Positions 21,975 through 32,386 of a stretch of 64,000 bases of DNA are shown piece by piece. The position numbers and the translations under genes were made by a program. The notes under the pieces are model-generated. The model had not been told where the DNA came from, made no database searches, and worked only from the letters and a program-made list of their open reading frames with translations. Numbering within the stretch: the first letter of the stretch is position 1; each line of letters begins with the position of its first letter. This stretch comes from Gnetum montanum. Its lineage: Eukaryota > Streptophyta > Gnetopsida > Gnetales > Gnetaceae. The stretch covers positions 281,632-345,631 of the forward strand of contig MNCI01025571.1 of the NCBI GenBank assembly GCA_015680685.1, read 5' to 3'.

Positions 21975-23120
21975 GACATGTAAATCCTTTCATTTTTGCA
22001 TTCATAGGTCTAGTGGTTGGATTGGAAACATTTTTGGCATTGCTGAGCGGCACCTTGAACCCTAGAGGCCGGCTTCAGAAAATCTTTTTACTCCCAATGT
22101 GACATTTTTCTTCGTACTCATAAGATACATCTGACGCTTAGCCTCCTTGCGTTCCTGCCATCGGCTGGACCCTTCTTCTTTCTGCCCATATGCATTCACA
22201 TTCCTTGCTGCTGCCACTGCTGCTCTTTCCGCCTATTCTCCGCGTCCATGTCAGCTGCCTCTCGCACGGCGGAGTTGCACTTTAACCTAGAACTAAGCAT
22301 GATCTGCCACAGCTACTCACTACTTTACCTTGCACTGGCCCGAGGTCTTCTCTTCCAGCCCATACGCGATCGCCACTGCAGATGTTTCGTATGGCTTCGG
22401 CTCTCACAGGGGCCACGTTCCACGATTCAGTCCATGACGACGGCCACGACGGCTACCATTCCACCACCGCTCGGCCTCCATTGTGCTGCCATTGCTTTGC
22501 TGCTGCTGCTCTGCTGTCGCTCCACACTATTCGTGTCTGCCTCGTTGTGTTGGTTTCCATGGATGTGTCGAATAGTAGACGCAGGACAGATCCTGAAAAT
22601 GAAAACCCTCCAAACTCGGTAGTTTCTACAACTAACGGAAAAAGTCAGGGCTTAGAGAGCGGATCCTTGGAAATGCCCAACTGCATCCAGGATTCTTCTT
22701 GGCATCCTTCAATCTCATCCTTGCAACATCATGCCACTATTCATGACAAATTAGAACTGTATTTTTTTTTTATTTAAGAAATTTCTGTTACAATTTACCC
22801 TGGAAATGCAATCATTCCTGTTGACTATTCTGCAGAAGTCTTACATGTTTATTCCTGATGGATGAGCTTCGAGCGGTGTTGCTTAGTGTCGAGTGAATGA
22901 CTGTAATTGCTTCCTGTGAGGGCTGCTGCGGACATCCGCGGTTAGGATATATTCACTCTTAGGTCTGGGCATGACATCTACTAGACTAAACCCGATGAAC
23001 CTTCATCGATAAGACTAGATCGAGGAAGTACCTCACACACCTCTAGCCGTCAATCATGGAAATGAAAATTAAGCGAGATGAAAATGGAAAGAATGTAAGC
23101 TAGATAGATCTATTTGTCCT
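21975..23120. other. GC-richer stretch in the solo LTR U3, origin unknown
   Basis: About 22,140-22,620 is visibly richer in G, C and CpG than the rest of the window (for example ccgcgtccatgtcagctgcc). Two overlapping + frames (22,248-22,622 and 22,382-22,777) are open but resemble no family I know, and open frames are expected in GC-rich DNA. It could be host promoter or 5' UTR sequence captured with the PPR fragment downstream. A T-rich tract at about 22,759-22,776 follows. No LTR-family similarity is visible. Confidence 0.35.
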
Positions 23121-23124
23121 GTTC

Positions 23125-23590
23125 GCTGAAAATGATGTTAGTGGCGGTGTCGTCGCATACGAAGACTTTGTTGTACCCAAATCGATACCGATGGCCACCA
23201 TGGCTGATCATTGTGCCCAACGAATTTGTAGTGTTTTATTTAAGGCATTGGAGAATAGTGTGCTGGTATTCCTGTCTTGCAGTAGAAAGATTTAAATTTT
23301 GGATTTTAGCACCAATGTATGTGCCTAGATAAGTTAAGGTTTTGGTAGTGTTCATGATTCTAGGCTCATTTTTGTCTGAATGCCAACAAGGGATGAAATC
23401 CCATGGAATGGTATGATTTTTGCATATGGGCAACATGGTCCTTGGAAGGAGGCTCTACAACTTTTGTGTATTGGTTGGTTCAAGGATGCAAGTTGAACAA
23501 GGCCTCTAAGATTTTGGGACATTCAACCATGCCTTTGTGGATGTGAACCAATTAGCAAAAGCTTGTCTTAATCGACATGGTAGACTTCAA
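23125..23590 (+). pseudogene. Pentatricopeptide-repeat (PLS-type PPR) gene fragment
   Basis: Read on + with frameshifts and two stops, this matches a plant PPR protein. The clear frame from 23,335 reads GSVHDSRLIFV, a stop, MPTRDEIPWNGMIFAYGQHG, then PWKEALQL. The PLS consensus is KCGS...AR.IFDEMP.RD..SWNAMI..Y.QHG...EAL.L. Upstream in other frames are EDFVVPKSIP, HCAQ, ALEN and APMYV, fitting F..P.. , ACA.L, ALE.G and ALIDMY. Downstream FNHAFVDV fits the E-type C.HAGLVD. Such proteins bind organellar RNA. It lies on the strand opposite to the LTR's sense, within U3. There is no start and no intact frame, so it is a captured pseudogene fragment. Confidence 0.7.
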
Positions 23591-23693
23591 GGTGAAGAAA
23601 TAAAATCTCAACAATCTCTTTTAAATTTTTCAAAAATCATCATAACCTTATAAAGCCTGTTCCATCGAATGGCCAAAATGTGCCAACAGTCTC

Positions 23694-24240
23694 AAGGTAG
23701 CCCAGTAACACCCATGAATGGATGGCATGTACTAGAATGAGCCACACCCCTGGGTTGGAATGGCTCACATGATGTGTTCCACTAGATGGAACGAAGGGAG
23801 TCACCATTGATGCCATTGCCACTGCCAAACCTGATAGATCATGGGTCACCATCAACTACCCCTTTTTTGTTTTTCTCCTTTTATGCAATCATCCTTAAAT
23901 GATGATGATGAACCTTTGTTTGTTGTTATTGCTCCCACTTGTGAGGTTAGTAATGTGTTGGTAAAGAGGGATCTTCTTAGCAACAGTACCAGCCTTGTAG
24001 ACGATGAGGAAAATAGCAAGAATGACATAACATCGAGGCATTGCTTGCACCAATCCTACTACTTCGATGTACCATCGAAAGTCCTTCACCATGAAATTGT
24101 CAATGAAGACCTGATCCATAGAGTTCTTGCCAATAAGAGTAGGGCCAATGATGCTATTAACATTCTTCACCATATTCTAGACACCCTTGTCGAGGAAATG
24201 ATAATAAATAGACAAGAATATTTTGTAGCCTCTAGTTGAT
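23694..24240 (+). pseudogene. Unidentified coding-like segment in LTR U3, antisense (copy 3)
   Basis: Copy of 10,900-11,420 and 13,700-14,240 in the 5' LTR, resuming after the nested insertion. It is the most open of the three: frame 23,841-24,239 joins SSLNDDDEPLFVV, VLVKRDLLSNSTSLV, KVLHHEIVNEDLIHRVLA and INILHHILDTLVEEMI in one 132-residue frame. In copies 1 and 2 these parts are in two frames. I do not recognise it. Confidence 0.4.
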
Positions 24241-24500
24241 CAACCTCCAAATTGTAATGAAGTATAGTTAGTATTTACATTCTTATCAATTCTACATGTA
24301 CATCTTGCTCAACAACAACCTCATCATCTACTACAATGCTTCTTTCCTCTTCATTGTCCTTTTGTAGCCTCTAGTTGATCAACCTCCAAAATGTAATGAA
24401 GTCTAGGTAGTATTTACATTCTTATCAATTCTACATGTACATCTTACTCAACAACAACCTCATCATCTACTACAATGCTTTCCTCTTCATTGTCATCATT
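24240..24500. repeat. Imperfect tandem duplication of about 125 bp inside the 5' LTR
   Basis: The run gcctctagttgatcaacctc followed by attgtaatgaagt... and the aattctacatgtacatctt stretch occurs at about 24,229-24,358 and again at about 24,366-24,489. The other LTR copies contain it once, so this is a local duplication in the 5' LTR. Confidence 0.65.
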
Positions 24501-25400
24501 TCTTATTGTAGAAGAAGGAAACATTTTTGAAGGCTTTGCACTATACTTCCAAATGTCATCATGAAGGAACCCTTTATCCATTTTACTTTTTCTTTTAAAT
24601 ATAGGGGCAAGGAAAATAAATCTTTCACCCACCTACAAGGTCTAAAAAAAATTCTAAATAGTATTCATTATCTAAGTAGCTTAATAAGCATTGTAAAACC
24701 TTTGCACATGTAGCAACAATGTTACTAGGCAAGTCATCTAATGCCATCCTTAATGTTGGAAATGGTTTAGACTTAGGTGCAAGCAAGTAAGTCCATGTTT
24801 CTCACTAGTCAACTAGTGTATCAATAGCTAATAAGTTTTTCAACATGCTTGATTGTGATTTCTCAAGAAGATTTCCTATTAACTAGAGGGCAACAACACG
24901 TTGACCTCGGACCATGCTTATTGCAAGGGCAACTACCTCTTTTACTTTCTTCTAGCCATTATTCTTTGTATTGTTTATAACCTGCAAGAATAAGCTCATC
25001 CCTTAAATTTTTCTCATCATGCTTTTGCCAATTGCAGGTGGGGCACAATATTCATTCATTACAATTTTTGAAACATTAGTTGGAACTCCCTACTCTACAT
25101 AGTGGCTTGCTATTTCATACTATCTCTATGCTTGACCTATCCATTTGTTTTGATGCCTTCACTTGTTCTAGCTTAGACTTATTAGCTATAGCTTGATTTT
25201 GTTCTTGGACTTAGGTGTAAGAGATATCTTAAGTCCCACGGATCTTGCTCATGTATTATCCAAAATGACCATAAAAAAGTCTAATTCACCATTAGATGCA
25301 CATGAACTTTGAGCAACTGTTCTAATTATTCAATCTTTAGTTGATGCTTATTTTCATGATAGCCAACTTGTGTCTTTCATTCTTGATATAACATCTATTC
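24440..25400 (-). pseudogene. Captured host-gene candidate in LTR U3, sense orientation (5' LTR copy)
   Basis: Homologous to 14,420-15,380. The minus frame 24,632-24,444 reads GERFIFLAPIFKRKSKMDKG, IWKYSAKPSKMFPSS and an acidic NDDNEEE end. Further upstream in that direction are the LDDLPS and HDEKNLRDELIL series (about 25,020-24,720). Together the two LTRs let the captured sequence be compared at near full length. The protein is not recognised. Confidence 0.45.
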
Positions 25401-26187
25401 TCATAATAATCCAACTAGTTTTGCAGATTGTAATTGCAACCATAGAAAAAGCTTATTCCTGACCTCTCATCTCTTGAAATATAGTATAAAGCATTCATAA
25501 AAGGAGGGATGGAATATATTTTATAAAGTGTGCTCCATTAAATGGCTAGAATGGGCCAATAGTAATGTGTCTATGTACATATCATTTGACTAAAGACTTA
25601 GGATAACTACTTTAGACCATGTTGTTGGCATTCATTGATAGATTCTAACTTTTATAGAATAAAATTAAAAGAGTTTCACTACACTATTGACCAAAAGGTG
25701 CCAAAAATGTGGTTGGTTTATGTATTTATATAGGCATTTATTACCTTTGCATCAATATTGATAGTTGACCCTACATCAACACTGTTGCATTGACACTATC
25801 AACTTAAGACTATTTATTATTTGGTAATATTAGTGGAAAATATACTAGTTCAAAGTGTAAATGATAGATTGGGATCTAGATGCTCATCACCTTAAGCTAG
25901 TATAGAATTTAATTTCATTGTTCTTTAGGTTAAATAACTAATTAATTTCTTTATTATTAAATGGTTTTATTAATATCCATAGCAACATCATCATCATGAA
26001 TCTCAACTATACTTAACCATATGCATTAAGAATCACAAGAAGTATAGCTAGAAGGAAAGTGACTCACAATCTTGTATTTAACTATCCAAATATCACACCA
26101 ACTCCATCTGTGAATTATGATACAGTTACAATGACAATTGTAGATCATATAACTAAGTGTTGGGCATACTTATCACTCATCAATGGT

Positions 26188-29100
26188 ATACAAGGATTTT
26201 TATCGTAACTATAATCTAAAATGCTTCATGTAACACAAGATTAAAATATATTACTTATAAATGGAACTCTCCATAAGCTTAAGAAAGAAAATATAGTTTT
26301 ATTATAAATTGGGTAGTAGGGTTGGTGGTGACCTACTACCTTTCCACAATTTATGAATTGTTGGGAAATAAAAAGCATTTAGTTCTTATGTTTTTGAAAC
26401 TATATTGACATAGTAATTCGACGCATCAAAGTTACTACATAAAGCACATACATTAATTCTATATATGTAATACCCTGTTAACTAGGCTTAGGCTAGAAAG
26501 GTATTACTTAAAGAACAATATAAGTATACAAAAAAAATATAAAGAACTACTTATGAAAAACGTTAGATGTTAAGAAAAATATAATAAGCAAAGTAATAGA
26601 CGTCCATAGAAATAGGTACATAGGGGCAGAAAAACACTAAGTAGAAAACAAAAAAAGTTGTAAAATAATGAAAATAGTTCTATGCATACAAAACCTAACC
26701 TATCTACTCATAAAATAGTTCAAATTTATATTTCCCAAGCCAGTAATACAATTAAGGTTTCAAATAATACAATTATAGAAAAAGAGATAATAAAGCACAA
26801 GACATAGGCTTTAGTAAATAAGACATTAAGGGTTCAAATCATAAATATACCAAGGGTTGAGGGAAATCTAAGGTAGGGGTGATACAATACATATCCATCT
26901 TGGATGTTAAAAAATGCATTAAAATATGGATCTAAACAACTCAAGAGAAATTCTAAAATCATATAACAATAATAACTAAAAGCATTTCATCCTACATTTC
27001 CTTCTTTAGAGTCCCAAACTTCACCTACACCATCTACATACATAATATGTACAAAAGAGTTATAACTCCTTCATAGTAATACAACAAAACCTAGACACCC
27101 CTAGAATAGGTTACAATTTGTAGAGGGTCACTATTGCATAACACATATTAATACTCATTGTCCACTCGTCAAATCTTACTAGACAAGTATTCTAGGTATC
27201 TTGCTAAGGGCTAAGTTGACCATAGGTTCACCATCACGATAGTTGAATACTAGCTTAGTTGACAAGACTCTTGAAGGATACTATCTTATCTTAGCACAAG
27301 ATAACAATAATGGGTTAGTTTAGTTAATTAGATGGTAACCTCCTCAATGCTTGATAACCTAAATTGTCCCATTAATAGAGAATTTTCTAACGACAAAGCT
27401 AAAGTAAGAAAAATATCATGGAAGGACATTAAGTCTTGGAATACATCATAGAGTGAAGTCTTAAATCCTAAGAACACATTACAAGTCAACCAAATCCTTT
27501 GAAATATCACAAATCATATGCTTATTGGTAAAGATTTATGGTATATCCTTGGTGTAATTGTGAGATCAAAAGCTTGCCATTTCATCACTGAAATTGTACA
27601 ACTGACAAAAATTATTTTCAAAATGTGATCCTTGGAGCTACAAAAAGGGAAGAAAGATGCATAAGTAGAAAGAAATCTTTCAAAAGTACATGAGATCCAA
27701 AATATCTTAATGCATAAAAAATAAGATCAATTGATAAGAAAAAAAATAGAATTATCCCTCTACCTTCAAAATCCTTTGCTATTACAACTCAACAACAAGG
27801 TCCTAAATTTAACTTTTGATAAATTTATTGTACCCACTTTTTTGGTATTTTTCTTTGTTAAAATGAGTGGAATTTCAACATTTCACATCAAATTGGAATA
27901 TTAAAAAGTTCCTAAAAAGAACACCATATGGCATATTTTTGGCTTTCAAAGATCTTTGATGAATATTCTAAGTTATAACTCAGCATATGAACATTATGAA
28001 GTAAAAACTTCTAAGTGTCTCATAGGTGACATTGATGCTATGCACACACCCTAAGCATCACCTTCATGCCACCATGCCTAAACTTACTTTTGAGCCTTAG
28101 TTTTGACTTTTTTGGGCCTCAAATGACTAAACTACATTAGTTTAGGAAAAATGAGCATGGATTTTGAGCATCGTTGGTGATTTTTTTTCAAGCCATGAAA
28201 GGAAATATTTTCTAATAATAAGTAGTTGATGCTAATGCTAGTGTTAGTGTTACCATCCTTGATCTCACCCACAACACCTATTGCCCATTCATAAACTATC
28301 ATTTTAATCTTGATCTTGACCTCATAGACCCTTTGGTGACTAGTAAACATCCTTCTTAGGATGTTAAATTGAAAATTCAATGAGTTTGGTGGAAGTTTGA
28401 AAAATTTAGGATTAAATTCAGAACTAAGTATTATTAGGTGACATTGATGCCAATATCAATGTTACTCTAGCAATGTTAGCAATAGGAAAAATCATAAATT
28501 GTGACATTTAGCATCATCCTTTGATACCATGAGGTTCCTAGCATTTCATAGTCATCATCACCATGCAATTTAGCACTAGTTTGGGCACTAGAAGTGATCT
28601 CTAGGTATTGGGATATTAGCTAGTAGGATGGAAAAAATTCTAACTCTGGGCAAAGTGACACTGATGCCAGCGTCAACGTCAACATCTCACATCACCTACA
28701 TGGCTTAGAATTTTAAAGCTCTAATATCCAAAAACAAACTCTAGTCAATTGCACTTAACTTCATGATCAAATTTGAACACCCTAGGCCCATAAATAATAG
28801 ACTAAAATCTAGATTTAGGGCTAATTTCTTGAAATCCAAAGTACTTTTTTAGATTTTAAGAGATGAAGAGTAAGAGCACCTATCTTATTAACATTTCATG
28901 CATGGTTCATAGCCATCCCAACTCCTCTTGGTAGTCTACAAGCTTAGTTCAACTTCTAAGTCCTGACATCTTATGCAATGACATTAACACTAATGAAAGT
29001 GTCACTTTAGCAGTGTTAGTTTTTAAGCTTTAGTGTCACTTACTAGACATTTTAACAAAACGATCTCATTTTGACTCCAAATTGATTTCAAATGAAATCT

Positions 29101-29950
29101 ATAGCTCATAAACTAAGTTTCTATTATCAGGTTTATCTCTCATACATCTTTCATCCCTCCTTGTAGTTTTAGCCCTTCATAGGATGTGAACTTCATATTT
29201 CATCAATAAACCATATTGATTATTGGAAAGAGAATACCAAAATAATTTTTCTTGTATTGGTTCTATCTTTTATCATTCATATTTTACTTTAAGTCATCAT
29301 AAGAATAATTCCCATACTTAGTTTTTATTTGCATTAGTTAGATATTGTTAATTCTATTACTTAGACTTATTATTTTTCATTATTCTTCCTATCATTCTTA
29401 GTTTATGGATGATAGGCTAAGTCTACATTTTATTATAAGTTTGTGCTCCTTTATGTCATAATTTTTTATTTATCAATGGTTATATTAATTTGAAGACTAT
29501 TTATGATCTTGAGTTAGATATTTAACATTTAATTCTTGGAGGTGTTTTCTGCAAGGTTATAAAAGAACAATTTTGGAAGAACAATAGTAACTATAATTTT
29601 TAAGGCTCTTTAAAGAAATCAATGAAGGATGGATCTATCACTAGAGAATGATATCAAGGCTACTTCTTAATAAATAAAAATTAGAAAAGTAATTATCAAG
29701 ATCTTATGACTAATGAACAACTCAAATGATTCCAAAGATTAATTTGTGACATGATTCTAGACTCCCTAAATCTTTACCATTTGATCAAATTACATTAATG
29801 GTTTCTAAAGATTGATCCATGTGTAATAAAATCAACCAACCATAAGTAGGTTCCAAAATGTTCCTAGCACTATTATAAATGTGTCTAACATGCAAAACTG
29901 TAAGACCTACTAAAAAGATTCCTTTATTATCTATCTAAAACCAAATGATC
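26188..29950. other. Anonymous AT-rich DNA with one retroelement-like non-coding part
   Basis: No coding frame is convincing. From about 27,990 to 29,100 the words gatgctaatgctagtgttag, gacattgatgc and tgttagc recur. Similar runs appear in reverse orientation at 52,800-53,460 and near 45,700, in the 3' internal region of the minus-strand Athila-like element, so this part is probably a non-coding piece of that family. An 8-bp inverted repeat GTAATACC/GGTATTAC sits at 26,467-26,507. The rest shows nothing I can assign. Confidence 0.35.
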
Positions 29951-30059
29951 AAATCAAAAAGAAAAAAATATTGTTATTATGACATTCTAGTAAGGCCCAT
30001 TGTCCAATCAATTTGTCTTTATCATAAGATGTTAAGTTTTGTTACAACATACTATAAAA

Positions 30060-30140
30060 TGAGATTTCATGCAAGATAATCAAACCCACAACCTTTGATT
30101 CAAGAAATTAATATCTTAACCATTGCACTATACCATTGGA
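30060..30140 (-). repeat. tRNA-derived SINE head candidate
   Basis: On the minus strand the sequence reads TAGTGCAATGGTTAAG (A-box-like, plus about 30,131-30,116), then about 25 bases on, TGTGGGTTTGATTATC (B-box-like, about 30,089-30,076). Order and spacing fit a polymerase III internal promoter of tRNA origin. A discrete 3' tail and duplications were not found, and a full tRNA fold is not evident. Confidence 0.35.
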
Positions 30141-30299
30141 TGTAGCAATAGTGAAGTAGCCTTATGGTGAGATACTCTTGTTTAGTGAGGTACATCTACC
30201 TTGTTGTGTTGGGCAGGGGTTGTTCTTTCAATTCTAAGTTTTCTTGTCTTTAAAAAATTAAATTAAAAATAACATAAGTTAAAGGATTAAAGATTAAGT

Positions 30300-31590
30300 A
30301 TTTAAATTCAAGGATGTGACACAAATAAGGTAGAGTTTCAAAACCTTTGAAAGCAAGTTAAAATAGTAAACAAGACCTTTAAAGATCTAATCCTTGAGAA
30401 ATTTGATTTGATGCTTCATGTTTTTAAGGAGATGAATCTACCTCAAATCAAGATTGGCCTTTACACAAAGGATAAAGTAAACCTTGCTAAAGTTAGAGTC
30501 TCAATGTTAGAGGATCATATGGATTGAATGTTCAATTTTTACCAAGTTTATTTAAGTCCTATCAATCTACTTAGGCTAAGGTCCAAGTCATTGATGACCT
30601 AATTGGTTGGATGAAGGTTTTGGAAAATGTCTTGGCCAAGTGATCAAGTGATTGACTTGAAAAATGAAAATGCTTTTTTGAAGTCCTTGGCTAGTCAAAT
30701 ATTTAATGAGCTTATGTGAGTTTCTGAAATCAAGGTTAGAGAACTATGGACCTATGATGAGAAGTAGAATGATGTTAAGATCAATTCCTTTCCTTTCAAC
30801 TTAAAAATATGTCCAATAACTAGAGGAGTTTCCCTATTATAGAGGATGTCTAAAACATTGGAATATTTATCTCATAATGCAAAGTTATGTGGGTTGGACC
30901 TTCTTCACTCTAAAGAGAAAGGTACTTTAAAAGAGGAAATTAATTCCTACAAATAATTTAAAGTAGGTTTGATCAAATAATTTCATCTTTGGAATTTGAA
31001 TTATGTGGCTAGGGTGAAGCTTGAGTTTCTTAAACATATTGGTAAGTTGACATTTTAGGACATGATCTTGTTGATTCTTGATATGAATCATCAAGATCAA
31101 TTTTTTACATTTATGAATAATGTACAACCTTAGGCACAACTAAAGGTACATTAACAATGCATCAATACATTACTAAAGCTATTATTATCACTATTACATT
31201 TCTTGATATAGGTCTTACTAAAGGGGTAGTAAACCATGATAATTACATTGTCAAAGGTCCTATTAACAATTACAACAAACAATATAATAGAAAATAATAT
31301 GAAGAAAAATGATAGTCAAGAGATGAAAAACAATCTTAGATCCTTAAGCATAATGTTTTACGTGTTAAGGAAATCATCCTTATCCATTAAGCATAAGAAG
31401 ATTAGAGAATAGAAAGGATCATGCCTTAGCAAAGTAGTTTTGACCTTAGAATATTACCTTGATTAATTATTGTATATCATAGTTAGTGAAAATATTATAG
31501 TTGTGTAAAATGATCATCCATATTAGGACCTTGATCTTATAAAACATGGGCTTGAGAAATTTGCATCAAATTCAAATGGTTGTGGCCAAG
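30300..31590 (+). pseudogene. Decayed coding-like stretch, possible gag of the older gypsy element
   Basis: On + the frames read as charged, helical, coiled-coil-like protein with many stops, for example FKEMNLPQIKIGLYTKDKVN (about 30,416) and VIDLKNENAFLKSLASQIF (about 30,648). It is on the same strand and just upstream of the gypsy RT that resumes after the 7-kb insertion at 31,596, so it is probably the N-terminal part of that element. I cannot identify a gag motif with confidence. Confidence 0.35.
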
Positions 31591-31595
31591 GTTAG

Positions 31596-32385
31596 TGATG
31601 GGACGCGATATCGCATCTGCCGCGATATTGCGTCTTCCCCTGCAATATCATAGCGCGTCGCCAAATCTATAAATATGAGGTAGCTCTTCCTTGTTTCTCC
31701 ATCTAGATCTAGACCTTAGCCAAACTCTTACAGGTTTTCCATTCCAGAGTTAGAGTAATTTCCATGTGCCCACAGTAGAAGTCCCAAAGTGAACGGATCT
31801 TTATTCGAGCAAATATTGTACCTGAGCACAAGTTTGTGTATGGAAATAAAGATAAAATTTTTGGATAAGCCTTGCAGTGCATGGACTAAGCTAATTAGGA
31901 CTTTAATTATTGTTAATTTTTTAAATGATTTATTAGTTAATTAATCTCTTTCAACCTTCAACACTCTTAGTTAAGTGCATTCAGTACGACCGCTTTGAGC
32001 ACATGCGTTACGCTTGGTAATCCCAGTAATGAATAGCGTTTGGTAATCCTAGAAGGTTGCATTGGTTCAGGGTGTGAACGACAAGTGGGAATGGATACTA
32101 ATGCTAGGAATTAGAACTTAGTTAGTTAAAGTTAGTTACTTAGTCTGTTCACCCTTTCGCCCATTAGCATAGGCAATAAAAGATAAAAGACATAAAAATC
32201 ACATACCTCAGCCTTACTTAACCATACAACTGTGACAAATACAAGTAAGTCTAGGAAGACAACGAACGATTAACCTTAAGTGTTCCATAAGGCATGTAGG
32301 AACTTAGTCTACGGAGTTTGACCGAATCGCACGTGTAACGCTCGTATTCGTATGGTTGAGTGTAGGGGTACCTCGCCACTCATCA
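31596..32385 (+). repeat. 5' LTR
   Basis: Begins TGATGGGACGCGATATCGC and ends CGCCACTCATCA (790 bp). TATAAATA is at 31,668-31,675, preceded by three GCGATAT/GCAATATC-type palindromic words. The transcript would start about 30 bases further. The region after it carries ...gtgcccacagtagaagt and a gaaataaagat stretch near 31,845, possibly a polyadenylation region, then repeated tggtaatccc words. Confidence 0.85.
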
Positions 32386-32386
32386 T

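Larger units (their letters stand above)
20299..23688 (-). mobile_element. Solo LTR of a sister Tat-like family with replaced U3
   Basis: It is bounded by TGTTGGCGACC (20,299) and GTGCCAACA (23,688) with a perfect GTCTC target duplication at 20,294-20,298 and 23,689-23,693. The R-U5 part (20,299 to about 21,230) aligns with the host element's LTR, including the TATA box, as do the last 50 bases (cataaccttataaagcctgt... to the end). The middle, about 21,640-23,600, has no counterpart in the host element's LTRs. It holds a GC-richer stretch, a transit-peptide-like minus frame and a PPR fragment. No internal gag or pol is present. A 241-base N gap lies inside. Confidence 0.85.
8878..25561 (-). 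mobile_element. Tat/Ogre-like Ty3/gypsy element, minus strand, pol-deleted
   Basis: An LTR retrotransposon flanked by a perfect GTAAT duplication at 8,873-8,877 and 25,562-25,566. Order in its own direction: 5' LTR (25,561 to 18,256), leader, gag, protease, a short RNase H-like remnant, polypurine tract (15,439-15,453), 3' LTR (15,438 to 8,878). The LTRs are very long, about 3.7-3.9 kb once a nested insertion and a tandem duplication are subtracted, while the internal part is only 2.8 kb. Reverse transcriptase and integrase are missing. Protease style, the linker after it and an archaeal-type RNase H motif point to the Tat lineage, which is known for long LTRs. It sits inside the 8,292-25,819 solo LTR. 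Confidence 0.85.
18256..25561 (-). repeat. 5' LTR of the Tat-like element, interrupted at 20,299-23,688
   Basis: Its inner edge TGTTGGCGATCATTTGGG is at 18,256 and its outer edge ...GGGCCAATA at 25,561. Removing the nested 3,390-bp solo LTR and one GTCTC duplication leaves about 3.91 kb. Sequence up to 20,298 continues seamlessly at 23,689 (gtctcaaggtagcccagtaa), as judged against uninterrupted copy 2 at 13,700 (ggtctcaaggtagctaagta). In its own direction, U3 (25,561 to about 19,410) holds the two captured-gene candidates; the TATA box and R-U5 follow. Confidence 0.85.
8292..25819 (-). mobile_element. Solo LTR (Athila-like, -), nested in the + solo LTR and itself split
   Basis: The pieces are 8,292-8,877 and 25,567-25,819, about 839 bp. 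The plus-strand left edge TGATGAGTGGTAAG is the reverse complement of the family LTR 3' end. The right edge reads TAATAAATAG on the minus strand, a decayed TGATGAATAG. The flanks are CTTGG (8,287-8,291) and TTTGG (25,820-25,824), a target duplication with one mismatch. The two pieces match consecutive parts of the LTR at 43,849-44,691 (for example atgatagatgctaacttttatag there and gatagattctaacttttatag here), which confirms that the intervening DNA is an insertion. Confidence 0.8.
7781..26182 (+). mobile_element. Solo LTR (Athila-like, +), split by nested insertions
   Basis: The LTR pieces are 7,781-8,291 and 25,825-26,182, about 869 bp in total. It begins TGATGAATAG and ends TTATCACTCATCA, the family termini. 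A perfect 5-bp target duplication ATGGT flanks it at 7,776-7,780 and 26,183-26,187. The internal order matches the LTR at 40,086-40,925: a tgtgcccatagtgtggtt leader-like motif, ...aataaag..., then the taatcctagtagt series on the left piece, resuming on the right piece with ttggtaatattagtgg and atgctcatca. Everything between the two pieces was inserted later. No internal region remains, so it is a solo LTR left by LTR-LTR recombination. Confidence 0.85.

Noticed and set aside
22248-22777. Two overlapping + frames in the GC-rich stretch as real genes
   Set aside because: No family resemblance and the two frames overlap; long frames are expected by chance in GC-richer DNA.
26467-26507. GTAATACC...GGTATTAC as a MITE terminal inverted repeat or hairpin element
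   Set aside because: Only 8 bases pair, with no target duplication and no element-like interior; it may be chance in AT-rich DNA.
26780-26815. GGTTCAAATC as a B box of a tRNA gene
   Set aside because: No A box at suitable distance and no cloverleaf.
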